Source: an uncultured Planctomycetaceae bacterium
GTDB lineage: Bacteria; Planctomycetota; Planctomycetia; Pirellulales; Thermoguttaceae
NCBI GenBank assembly: GCA_947307005.1
Contig: CAMZHY010000005.1
Location: 1-25,917 of the forward strand
DNA length: 25,917 nt
Reading direction: 5' to 3'
Every line of letters begins with the position of its first letter. Position 1 is the stretch's first letter. This document shows positions 15,006 through 23,163 of this stretch, piece by piece. The position numbers were made by a program, and so were the translations under genes. Under the pieces are notes generated by a model. It was not told where the DNA came from. It worked only from the letters and a program-made list of their open reading frames with translations, and made no database searches.

Positions 15006-16202
15006 TTAGTCGTTTAGTAAATCGGCGATGTAAAAACTCCCGTAGGTATGGACGCGGCAAAGTTTATGAAGCCGTTCCGCCTGTTCCTTATGGTAGCTAA
15101 GTATCTCGCCGAGAGTTTTCTGTTGACCGTTGACAGTGACAGGAACCTTGTGGAGGTAGTTAGACGTGTCGAGACCTCCGCTACGCCATAGGACTCGCGC
15201 ATGGGGCGTAGCCGCTTTCAGAATGGCGTCCCACTCGCTGACTAGCGCGTCGTAAAACTTGTCGGAGAGCCAGTCCATGTGGTCAAGGAGAATGAATCGG
15301 CTTATTTTGAGATCAGGATTCTTTCGGAGAAACCCTTCCACGGTGTCCGTGTAGCTAGAAACGCGATTGACGGCGCCCGCTTTGAGCGTTTCAAAACCGT
15401 CTTTTGTAAGATACTCGGGGCAACATTCTTTCGTATAACGACCGGTCGTATAAACGCGCCAAAAGTAGTTGTCTTGTATCGGAAGAACGCCGAAGATCGC
15501 GTCGAGGCATTCTTGAACGAACGGAACCAGATTGCCATAGGTTTTCTCGATTTGACGGCGTTGGTCCTTAGGGACGCCGACCATCGACATCGTCGAATCG
15601 CGATTGACGACAAACTTCATAAGGGGCGACCAGAACTTGCCGCGAAGTTCCGACCAAATCTTTTTCTGTTCTTCAACGTCTTTTGCGTTCAGCAACGCGT
15701 TAATCTGAGGGCGCAACCCTCGGACGTTCATGTAACGATTAATCTGGAGAGCAAGATATCCCGAAGTGCCGCAAAAATAGTATGTTTTTGAAGGATTGTC
15801 AAAGAATTTTTTGATATAACGATCCCAGTATTTTTGAGACGACTCGGGAAGATTACGACGAAGTTTTTCCTGATAAATCTGCTGAACGCCGGGGAGCCTT
15901 CCTTCGCCAAAGAGTTGGAAGAACGTTTCGTAATCGAGTTCTTTAATTCCGGCGATTTTCAAATCAAGCGACGCGTTCTGTCGATAATTCATATCGACCG
16001 CGTAAACGTGATTCGCCCCGCCAATCGCATAGGACAACGCGTTGCAACCAGCCGAGGTTATGACCAAAACGGAGTCGTCAGAGGTTAGTTCAAGAGCCTC
16101 TTTGTCAAGCCTTGGATCTTCCCAGCAAGTGTTATAGACCAAATTGTTGCCATGCACCTTGTTAAAGACCTTCATGCTGATCTTTTCAGCTAGCGAACTC
16201 AT
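15006..16202 (-). CDS. btaA: BtaA-like (DUF3419) SAM:diacylglycerol 3-amino-3-carboxypropyl transferase
   Basis: The 398-residue protein matches the DUF3419/BtaA family, which transfers the 3-amino-3-carboxypropyl group of S-adenosylmethionine to diacylglycerol, the first step of betaine-lipid (DGTS) synthesis. Family marks are NTCWEDPRLD at residues 24-33, the SAM-binding ITSAGCNAL at 48-56 followed by VYAVDMN, LLDHMDWL at 305-312 and RVLWRSGG at 336-343. I chose the ATG at 16202 because GAGGA lies about 10 bp upstream and a TATAAT promoter box sits at 16361-16366; the frame is open to 16349, but that start would lie almost at the transcription start. No methyltransferase (BtaB) gene is adjacent, so whether DGTS is made is unknown. 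A different lipid or acceptor remains possible. Confidence 0.82.
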   Translation of the reverse strand: MSSLAEKISMKVFNKVHGNNLVYNTCWEDPRLDKEALELTSDDSVLVITSAGCNALSYAIGGANHVYAVDMNYRQNASLDLKIAGIKELDYETFFQLFGEGRLPGVQQIYQEKLRRNLPESSQKYWDRYIKKFFDNPSKTYYFCGTSGYLALQINRYMNVRGLRPQINALLNAKDVEEQKKIWSELRGKFWSPLMKFVVNRDSTMSMVGVPKDQRRQIEKTYGNLVPFVQECLDAIFGVLPIQDNYFWRVYTTGRYTKECCPEYLTKDGFETLKAGAVNRVSSYTDTVEGFLRKNPDLKISRFILLDHMDWLSDKFYDALVSEWDAILKAATPHARVLWRSGGLDTSNYLHKVPVTVNGQQKTLGEILSYHKEQAERLHKLCRVHTYGSFYIADLLND

Positions 16203-16360
16203 CGACGGAATATCCTCAGTTAACTGTGTTGCGGCGCCATGAATAAACCCGAGGCGCGGAACCTCGCGTTTTCTCGTTAATAAGATTGTTGGGACAGTCG
16301 GCAACGCCTCGCGGGACGAGTTTACGCCGACGTCAAAAACGCCGACCAACCCCCACGGGG

Positions 16361-16366
16361 ATTATA
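16361..16366 (-). promoter_or_regulatory. -10 box of a promoter for the BtaA-like gene
   Basis: On the minus strand this is a perfect TATAAT. The hexamer 17 bp upstream (TTTTTC) is a weak -35. Transcription would start near 16354, giving a leader of about 150 nt before the chosen ATG. Confidence 0.5.
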
Positions 16367-16443
16367 CTCTGAAAACCGTCTGGGAAAAAGTGTTCTTAGG
16401 GAATTTTTCGAAACAGAGTCGAAGACGTTTAGCGGGAAACGCC

Positions 16444-19400
16444 TCATTGAGAAACTCCGGAACTCGACGAAACGCCGCGTGTGAACGCCCTGACTCGTTC
16501 GGAAAGCCTATCGGGCGTTTTGAATCGCGACGCTTCTCTCGCACCGGAGCGCGTTCGCGCGTCGTCCGGGTCGCGACTCCAAGTTGAGTCGACGGGCGTC
16601 GAATCGTCCAATGAAGCGTGTTCGTCAAGACCGACGTTTTTCAATGCTTCGAGGTACCTGTCGCGAGCGTCGTCGTCTTGAAACGCCGCGTCGCGCATCT
16701 TTTTCCATCGGTCAAGAAACGCGCGAGCTTCTTCTTCCGTCCAGTTCAGTTCGTCGAGGAGTTTTTTATCGACTTTGCCTTTAAGACTGTCTTCGAGATA
16801 TTCAAGGACGAGACTCGTCGCTTTTTCAGCGTACTGAAGGCGCGGCGCGTCGGCGGGAGCTAGACGTTCTTCTCCCTGTTCAATTTCGCCCAATCCTGAC
16901 CCCGCGCCTCCGCCCCCGTGAGCGACTCCAAGGTCGTCCGAGCCGCCACGCGACGGCGTCTCGCCTTTTTTCTTCGAAGGATCTCGTTTTCCCGAGGACT
17001 CGGGACCTCCGTCTTGACTGTTTGGAAAGCCAAAACGATTGTCCCCGTTGTTTTGTCCTTCCGCGTTTGGAGAAGAGGAGGCGGCGTTTTGGGGAAGGCT
17101 GTTGTCAGAGTTTGACGAGGAGGATTGACCGCTCGCGTTCTTTCCTTCGGAGTCGATTTCCGTCGCTCCGCCTTCCGGGACGTTTCCCGGAGCGCCTTTA
17201 GCTTCAGACGCGTTGGGATCGACGGCGTCGGCTGCGGTCGACGGATTCTGATCGAGCGGATCGAGCGTGATATTTGAATTGCGATTTTTCTGTGGCGACG
17301 ACGTCGCTTCCTGTTGATCAGGAGACGCGTTCTGCGCGAGAAAGTCGTTGACGTTTGGATCGACGTCGCCCTGGCGTCGCCGAGCGTTCGGATCGATTTT
17401 TTCAGGATTCTCCGCTTGATAAGCGGGCGCGTCGTCGCTAGGTTTGTCCGGGCTGGTTCGCGTTGGGAGCGTTCTTTTTTCTTGAGTTGGCGACGGATCG
17501 TTTGACGGCTCGAAGTTCGGCGCGACTTCGTCTTGAGTATTGCTGACGTCGTCCGTCGCGTCGTTGCTTTTGTCAAGTTGATCCGAGGCTTTTGCTCCTT
17601 CTGAGGCGGCGCTGTTTCCGTCCGAATTGGGCTCGTCTCCATTCTCGTTGAGACCGTTGGCGTTCATATAATCGAGAATTTTCTGGAACGCATCCGTCGA
17701 GGAAGGATTGTCGTTGGTCAAATTATCGTCGGAAGGGTCGGAAGTTCCTTTTTCTCCAGAATTAGCGGGGTCGCCGTTTTGTGGCGAGGTCGAAGAATCG
17801 CCGTCGGGAGGATCGCCTGTCGACGGTTCAGAAGAATCGGCGCCAGCCGCTTTATTTCCTTCAGAACTGGCGTCCTGATTTCCCTCGCCGCCTTGCTCGT
17901 CGCCCTGCGTTGATTCCGACGCGGCGCCAGAATTGGTCTTCATCCCGTTTTGGTTCTGAGCGTCGTTTCTTTGAGAAGCGTTTTCGCCGGTTTCTTCGCC
18001 ATTCTCGCTCTGCTGTTCGCTTGCGGCGCCTGATTCGGTCGTCTCACCCTCTTGACCTGCGTTGTTTTGTTGATTTGCGTTTGGTTCTTTTTCGTCGCCG
18101 TCTTCATTCTGTCCGTCGTTTGTAGACGAACTGTCAGAGCCTTCTGAACCCCCGTTTTGATTTGCCGACGATTCTGAACCAGGCGCCTTGCCGGAATCCT
18201 CGTTTTGGGGCGGTTCTTCCGCGTTCTCGCCGGGATTGCTAGGGGAATCGACAGGATCAACGACGACAAAAATGCGTTTCTCGCTGACGCCAACGTTGGC
18301 TTCAGGCGTTTTCGAATCAAAGACGACGCCCCAATACTCGAGTTCGTCGCCGACGTTCAGTCCCAATTTTTCGGGGATGAGCGCGTAACGAAGCGTTTGT
18401 GGACCGACGAAGGGCGTCGCGCCTTGGGGGGCGATTTCTGAAGAGGGCGTAGAGAAAGGAAGTTCTATTGGCTTGGGGTTATTTTTTTGATCCGCTTGAT
18501 CGCCCTGTTGAACGTTGTGAGCGACGTGAAGTTCGGCGCGTCGAATTGAGTAGTCAGGGTCTTCGGCGACGAATGCGACGCGCAGAACGTCGTTAAGGGG
18601 AACCTGCGCGACCTCAGAATTTTCCGATTCCCAGCGAATCGTGGGGGGAAGGTCGGCGAGGATTGAAACGTCATAGACTTGCGCGTCGCGGTTCTTTTCA
18701 CCGTCGACGTCTTCCGAAAGGAGCGTGTAAGAAGAGAAGAGAGGGAGGCTACGTTCTTCATCGCTCCACTGAAGCGTAAACGACGCGGTCGCGACTTCCG
18801 GCTCGTCGGGACGGATCGCCATTTTAATCGCGCGAGTCTGGTCGCCGTCTGGAAGCAGATAGGCGCGATCAAGTTTCTCTGTCGCCCTCGCGACAATTTC
18901 GACCGTCGTGTTTTCGACCGCGCGGACGTCGCCCTGGTTCTCGAACGTTTGCGGCGGGAGTCCCGTGTAGGCGGGAAATTTAAGCGTCGTTTTCTCGACG
19001 CGAAACGAAGGTTGGGGACGAACGGTCGCATGGAAGACGCCCGAAGAACTCTCAAAACGAGAGCCTCGTCCTGCGACGACTCGGTAGTTTAAGTTTTCAC
19101 TAAAGCCCTCTGGAGCGTCGGGCAACGTCGCTTTGAAGCGGGAAGGCCCGGTCGATTCCATGGGAATGGCGACGTCGGAAACACGACCGTCTTCAGTGTC
19201 CCAGAGAACTTCTACTTTTTCAGAAGTTTTAGCGCCGGAAATGGTCGCTTCAATCTCAAGAAAATCCCCCTGGAAGACGGCGACGTCGCCTGGTTCGACC
19301 GAGTCAAAACGTAGCGCTTGAGGACGTTCGACGGACGCCGTTGGCGCGACGATGCGCTTTGCGGAAACAAAGGGATTCTTGGGGGAGAGAATCGCATAAA

Positions 19401-20028
19401 TTGCGCAGATGGAAGCGAGGACAGCCAAAGCGATCCCCCAACGAACGAGGGACGAGCAGTCCGCCGCCGTTTCGTCGGGCGTTTGTTTCGATATGCTCGC
19501 AGCCTGAAGAGCCACGATCTTAAGAGTCTCGCGTTGTGAATCTGTCGCCGACTGGTCAAACGGCGAGTCATAATCGCCCTTAGCGTGCGATTCCTGATCG
19601 GTTCCATGACAGAGTTGGAGCCAATTGATCGTCAGATTGTGTTTGTCTTGCTGTGTTTCTTCAAGAATTTTTGCAGCATAAAGCGCGTTGACGCGGCGCC
19701 TTAGGATCGGCGCGACTTTCCAGAGAAAAGAAGTTGCCGAAACGACAAGAAGAAGGAGAACGAAAAAGACGCGTCCGCGAACCGAAAGTCCTTCGGAAAA
19801 AATCCATCCGTCGCAGAGGACGCCGAGAAATAAAACGGCGAGCGCGAGCGTCGCGCAGGAAAAACACGCTGTGAAGAGATCGACGCGGCGAATTTCACGC
19901 CGTGTTTTAGCGAGTCGCGACTGTAGGAGGTTTTCCGCGCGTTCGAACGATTCGACGTCTTCCGAATGTCGAAGAACGGGGGGGACGGACGCGAGCGCGT
20001 CATTAACGGGGGCGTGGCGATTCGTCAT
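16444..20028 (-). CDS. DUF4175-like giant membrane protein with a ~430-residue low-complexity region
   Basis: The 1194-residue protein has two membrane helices near residues 52-72 and 86-104 and a third at about 198-215. It then has a region of beta-rich, Ig-like repeats (~220-600) containing FPAYTGLPPQTF and pairs such as VEPGDVAVFQGDFLEIEATI. Residues about 604-1034 are almost entirely Asn, Gln, Ser, Gly, Asp, Glu, Pro and Lys, surely disordered. The C-terminus has a charged helical part (EYLEDSLKGKVDKKLLDELNWTEEEARAFLDRW). The layout matches planctomycete DUF4175-like proteins, often found with MoxR ATPase and DUF58/VWA genes, which are not here. Function is unknown; a role at the envelope is inferred. 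The ATG at 20028 has a poor ribosome site (GGA nine bases upstream). A double hairpin separates it from the TMEM43 gene. Confidence 0.85.
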   Translation of the reverse strand: MTNRHAPVNDALASVPPVLRHSEDVESFERAENLLQSRLAKTRREIRRVDLFTACFSCATLALAVLFLGVLCDGWIFSEGLSVRGRVFFVLLLLVVSATSFLWKVAPILRRRVNALYAAKILEETQQDKHNLTINWLQLCHGTDQESHAKGDYDSPFDQSATDSQRETLKIVALQAASISKQTPDETAADCSSLVRWGIALAVLASICAIYAILSPKNPFVSAKRIVAPTASVERPQALRFDSVEPGDVAVFQGDFLEIEATISGAKTSEKVEVLWDTEDGRVSDVAIPMESTGPSRFKATLPDAPEGFSENLNYRVVAGRGSRFESSSGVFHATVRPQPSFRVEKTTLKFPAYTGLPPQTFENQGDVRAVENTTVEIVARATEKLDRAYLLPDGDQTRAIKMAIRPDEPEVATASFTLQWSDEERSLPLFSSYTLLSEDVDGEKNRDAQVYDVSILADLPPTIRWESENSEVAQVPLNDVLRVAFVAEDPDYSIRRAELHVAHNVQQGDQADQKNNPKPIELPFSTPSSEIAPQGATPFVGPQTLRYALIPEKLGLNVGDELEYWGVVFDSKTPEANVGVSEKRIFVVVDPVDSPSNPGENAEEPPQNEDSGKAPGSESSANQNGGSEGSDSSSTNDGQNEDGDEKEPNANQQNNAGQEGETTESGAASEQQSENGEETGENASQRNDAQNQNGMKTNSGAASESTQGDEQGGEGNQDASSEGNKAAGADSSEPSTGDPPDGDSSTSPQNGDPANSGEKGTSDPSDDNLTNDNPSSTDAFQKILDYMNANGLNENGDEPNSDGNSAASEGAKASDQLDKSNDATDDVSNTQDEVAPNFEPSNDPSPTQEKRTLPTRTSPDKPSDDAPAYQAENPEKIDPNARRRQGDVDPNVNDFLAQNASPDQQEATSSPQKNRNSNITLDPLDQNPSTAADAVDPNASEAKGAPGNVPEGGATEIDSEGKNASGQSSSSNSDNSLPQNAASSSPNAEGQNNGDNRFGFPNSQDGGPESSGKRDPSKKKGETPSRGGSDDLGVAHGGGGAGSGLGEIEQGEERLAPADAPRLQYAEKATSLVLEYLEDSLKGKVDKKLLDELNWTEEEARAFLDRWKKMRDAAFQDDDARDRYLEALKNVGLDEHASLDDSTPVDSTWSRDPDDARTRSGAREASRFKTPDRLSERVRAFTRGVSSSSGVSQ

Positions 20029-20050
20029 CGATCGATTCCGGACGACTGCG

Positions 20051-20125
20051 AAAAGAACGCGCCGCGCGCGCGTAATAGCGTCGCGGCGCGTTGGTTAGCG
20101 CGTCTAACGTCGCCGCCAGACGCGC
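20051..20125 (-). terminator. Tandem double-hairpin terminator after the TMEM43-family gene
   Basis: Read on the minus strand there is first an 8-bp stem (GCGCGTCT/AGACGCGC, 20098-20105 with 20118-20125), then an 11-bp stem (AACGCGCCGCG/CGCGGCGCGTT, 20056-20066 with 20082-20092), and then CTTTTCGC. The second is a GC-rich intrinsic terminator with a short T tract. It starts 13 bases after the TMEM43-family stop and fills most of the 109-bp gap before the DUF4175-like gene. Confidence 0.7.
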
Positions 20126-20137
20126 GACAAAACAGCG

Positions 20138-21454
20138 TCAAGCTACATTTGCTTCCTTCGCCTTTTTCTTACCGCGAAAAATCGGGTAGAAGAGCGCCGC
20201 GACCGCGACGACAAGGAGCGGAATACCGAGTAGCGGACGGTAGAAAATCCAACCGACGCTTATCGCGCCAAGCCCGAGGAAAAGCGTTCCGCAGAACGCG
20301 ACGATTCCCGTTCCGAATCCGACGATTGAGCCGGCGAATGGGAGAATGTCGACGAGCGTTTCCAGAGGCGCGCAGATCGCTTTAATGCCAAAGAAGATGA
20401 CAATAAGACCGACGGCGCGAATTATCCACGCGATCATCTTGTTGCTCTGCTGAGCGGCGGCGATCATTTCTTCGAGCGTCTGGATTCCCTCCGCTTGGAG
20501 CAAGACCTTGCCTGTCTTCGCCTGATACTGAACGAGAGAGTTTCCATGCTGCTGAGCGACAAAGCTAGTGGGGCATGGAGTCGCGACATAGGAGAAGACG
20601 ATTCTAACGTCGCCAATTTGAGGATTGGACGGGTCGCCAATGCAGTAGCCGGATCCGTAGGTCTGAAGTCTAGAGTCGAGCGAACCCGCGCTTGCGGGGA
20701 CGCCGACGTTCTCGACGTTGGAATCTACGGAAACGTTGAGGGAACCGGCTCCGTCGCTCGTAGAGACGGAGAAATCTTGGGCGAATTCTTCGTTTACGTC
20801 GGCTGAGCGATAAGCGCTTCCGCCGTCGCTAGGCGCGGGAGCCTGTTGCTCGGCGTTCTTTTCGACCGCCGGAGCATTTACGTTGTACTCCATGCTCGGT
20901 CCCAGATTCTCGACCTGGTTTTTCGAAAGCGCAAAGGCCCCGAGAGTCGCGTTTGGCGCGAGAAAGGTTTTCGATTCGTAGGGCATCGATTTCGGGTTGT
21001 CGTAACCCGAGTCGTGGAACGACGAAGAATCGATGAGTTCGTCGGACCACACCTTCGAATAGGAATAGGTCGTCGTCGTCTCTTGTCCTCCGCCCGATGT
21101 TCTGTTAGTGGACGTCTCTGTGTTCTCTTGCCACTGATACATCGTGACCGTTCGTTGTAACACCAAGGCGTTAAGGGAGATGTTGAAAGCGGGATCCGAA
21201 AGGACGTCGTCTGTTTTGACGTCGCCGGAGATATGAATAAGCTTGTCTTCATTAGCTGGATCAAGCGTTTGCGGATCGACGGAAACGGCGGTTTTACCGG
21301 CTTCATCTAACGCTTTGGTTCTTTTGATGGTTCGTCCCTCGTTCCAAAAAAGACCGCAAACGGCGACGACGACGAGAATCAACCCCGTTAACATTCCTTT
21401 GAAGGACGAGCCGACGCGGGAACCCCATGAGGTTGTCGTGGTTACAGTGGACAT
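20138..21454 (-). CDS. TMEM43-family membrane protein
   Basis: The 438-residue protein has the TMEM43 (PF07787) layout: a membrane helix near residues 22-37 followed by FWNEGRTIKRTKALDE, a long exported domain carrying the family mark LQRTVTMYQWQE at 99-110, and three or four membrane helices packed in the last ~100 residues (MIAWIIRAVGLIVIFFGIKAI onward). Animal TMEM43 is an inner nuclear membrane/ER protein; the role of bacterial members is not known to me. The start is well supported: AAGGAG lies seven bases before the ATG, and a TATAAT box is at 21496-21501. The domain between has a Thr/Ser-rich insert (residues ~110-130). It ends in a lysine-rich cytoplasmic tail (FRGKKKAKEA). Confidence 0.88.
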   Translation of the reverse strand: MSTVTTTTSWGSRVGSSFKGMLTGLILVVVAVCGLFWNEGRTIKRTKALDEAGKTAVSVDPQTLDPANEDKLIHISGDVKTDDVLSDPAFNISLNALVLQRTVTMYQWQENTETSTNRTSGGGQETTTTYSYSKVWSDELIDSSSFHDSGYDNPKSMPYESKTFLAPNATLGAFALSKNQVENLGPSMEYNVNAPAVEKNAEQQAPAPSDGGSAYRSADVNEEFAQDFSVSTSDGAGSLNVSVDSNVENVGVPASAGSLDSRLQTYGSGYCIGDPSNPQIGDVRIVFSYVATPCPTSFVAQQHGNSLVQYQAKTGKVLLQAEGIQTLEEMIAAAQQSNKMIAWIIRAVGLIVIFFGIKAICAPLETLVDILPFAGSIVGFGTGIVAFCGTLFLGLGAISVGWIFYRPLLGIPLLVVAVAALFYPIFRGKKKAKEANVA

Positions 21455-21495
21455 GGCGTAATCTCCTTAGTTTCTGACGCCAGAAGAGTTGTTTG

Positions 21496-21501
21496 ATTAT
21501 A
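21496..21501 (-). promoter_or_regulatory. -10 box of a promoter for the TMEM43-family gene
   Basis: A perfect TATAAT on the minus strand, about 42 bp before the ATG and within the 87-bp gap after the oxidoreductase gene. The matching -35 is not recognisable, so strength and sigma factor are uncertain. Confidence 0.5.
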
Positions 21502-21541
21502 GCGACATGATAACAATCGACGCGACTCGCGACGGCGTTTC

Positions 21542-22864
21542 TCAGTCGAGATAGCCCCAACCGCCTTCCGCGCCGGGAATCGCGATCTTATAGCGTCCGC
21601 GTTCGTCCGGAAGGGTCGGAGGAACGGCGTCCCAAGAATATTCCGACGGCTTGTCGCCTACGGACGCGAGCATTTCCTCCCACGTAACGTATTGACCAGA
21701 GTAGGCCGCCATGCGACCGAGAATCGCCGCGCCGGTAGAGTTCGTCATATAGCCGACGTTGTTGACGTAAGTTTGACCGCCGCTACGAACCGCGTCGATA
21801 AGAATCTTGTGTTCAACGACAAAGCCCGAGAGTTCGCCGCGCGGGATTTTCGTTTCTTCGCCGTTGACGAAAATGCTTGAGATTGACTCGACGTTGCCGA
21901 GGACGGCGTATCCTTTGGAACCGTTGACCGTCGTCGTCGCGCGACTGAACGTACCGGCAATCTGGCGCGAGAACGCGTACAGGGATCGACCGTCTTCAAA
22001 GTCGTAAACAGTCGCCATGGAGTCGTATAGATCGCCGTCGTCGGGCGCTCGGCGCGCTAGACGACCGCCAAGCGAGTACGCGCCCTTTGGTTGAAGATCG
22101 TTGAAGGCCCAAAGCGCGACGTCGAGTTGGTGGATCGTCACGTCGTTGATATACTCGCTCGACATCCAGTTGAAATTCACCCAGTTCGTCATCTGGTATT
22201 CCATTTCATTCTGACCTTCGGTTCGAGGACGGGTCCATAAAGGACCGCCCATACGATCGCCTCGAGCCGTTACGACAGTTCCTATCGCGCCGTCTTGGAG
22301 ACGCTTTATGACTTCGCGCGTCGACGTTCCGTAGCGGTTGACGAGACCGCCGACGAAGTTAAGGCCCTTTTTCCGAGCGAGTTCGCCCGCTTCTTGAATA
22401 ATTCTGATTCCTTCTCCGTCGACCGCCACCGGCTTTTCCGCAAAGACGTGCTTGCCGGCTTCAATCGCTTCCTTAATCATCTTCGGACGGAAATGCTGGG
22501 GAGTCGTCAATAAAACGATATCAATATCGGCTTCGAGAACTTTTTTATAAGCGTCAAAGCCGATGAAGAATGAGTCGTCGTTTATGGCGACTCGATCTTC
22601 CCATTTGGCTTTAAGACCGTCGATTTGAGAGGAAGCGCGATTCTTATCGACGTCTGCGGCGACGACTAATTTGACGTTGGGATCCGCCGTGAGCGCGTTG
22701 TCGGCGGCGCCGCACCCGCGACCTCCGCAACCGACGATACCAAGCTTAAGTTCGTTGTTTTCGGCGGCGTGAACTCGCGGCGTTGAAAAGGCTGGAGCAG
22801 TTGCGACCGTTGCGGAAATGACGGCGCTTTTGACGAGAAAATTTCGACGAGAATGAAGGTTCAT
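21542..22864 (-). CDS. Tat-exported Gfo/Idh/MocA-family oxidoreductase
   Basis: The 440-residue NAD(P)-dependent dehydrogenase-like protein has a twin-arginine signal: SRRNFLVK at residues 5-12, a hydrophobic stretch and an Ala-x-Ala-like VHAAE cleavage region near 31-35, so it should be folded and cofactor-loaded before export. The Rossmann motif GIVGCGGRG is at 42-50, TPQHFRP at 121-127 and the family EKPVAVD at 143-149. The C-terminal part is the usual Gfo/Idh/MocA alpha/beta domain. Such exported members are expanded in planctomycetes and are thought to act on sugars or polyols; the substrate here cannot be read. The start has GGAG eight bases upstream, and a near-consensus promoter lies ~100 bp upstream. 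It is followed closely by, but separately promoted from, the TMEM43 gene. Confidence 0.93.
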   Translation of the reverse strand: MNLHSRRNFLVKSAVISATVATAPAFSTPRVHAAENNELKLGIVGCGGRGCGAADNALTADPNVKLVVAADVDKNRASSQIDGLKAKWEDRVAINDDSFFIGFDAYKKVLEADIDIVLLTTPQHFRPKMIKEAIEAGKHVFAEKPVAVDGEGIRIIQEAGELARKKGLNFVGGLVNRYGTSTREVIKRLQDGAIGTVVTARGDRMGGPLWTRPRTEGQNEMEYQMTNWVNFNWMSSEYINDVTIHQLDVALWAFNDLQPKGAYSLGGRLARRAPDDGDLYDSMATVYDFEDGRSLYAFSRQIAGTFSRATTTVNGSKGYAVLGNVESISSIFVNGEETKIPRGELSGFVVEHKILIDAVRSGGQTYVNNVGYMTNSTGAAILGRMAAYSGQYVTWEEMLASVGDKPSEYSWDAVPPTLPDERGRYKIAIPGAEGGWGYLD

Positions 22865-22973
22865 CGACGTTCTCCAAGTTTTTTTGAATTGACGTTGACG
22901 CGTCTTACGACGCTAAAACTCTTAATCGTTCGGACGTTCCTAATAGGCGAACGAGGCCGCCCAACTGCTAACG

Positions 22974-23002
22974 ATTATATCTTGCCAATCTCATTATGAC
23001 AA
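22974..23002 (-). promoter_or_regulatory. Near-consensus sigma-70 promoter for the Gfo/Idh/MocA gene
   Basis: On the minus strand TTGTCA (23002-22997), a 17-bp spacer and a perfect TATAAT (22979-22974) make the best promoter in the window. Transcription would start near 22967, giving a leader of about 100 nt before the ATG at 22864. Confidence 0.8.
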
Positions 23003-23163
23003 GCAAAGAACGTTCGCTTGCGTTTGTTTCCGAAGCAAATGAGGATATAGCGGGAACAAGTTTCGCCGCCGTTTGATTGAGTCGCTATTCGTCCTTGCAA
23101 AGGCGCTTAGGATAATCAAAGTCGACGGGTAGGGCGTAGAACTCGCGGACGCGAAGAATCGCG

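Noticed and set aside
11425..15060. The longer 1211-residue version of the GH38-like protein
   Set aside because: The extra 69 residues are Arg/Ser-rich, overlap the end of the BtaA-like gene and cover a GC-rich stem-loop; the ATG at 14853 has a ribosome site.
15006..16349. The longer 447-residue version of the BtaA-like protein
   Set aside because: The upstream ATG lies only ~5 nt from the predicted transcription start and the extra 49 residues are not family-like; the ATG at 16202 has a GAGGA site.
16860..17642. A 260-codon Arg/Thr/Lys-rich frame on the minus strand
   Set aside because: It is a shifted-frame reading of the low-complexity region of the DUF4175-like gene; composition is explained by that.
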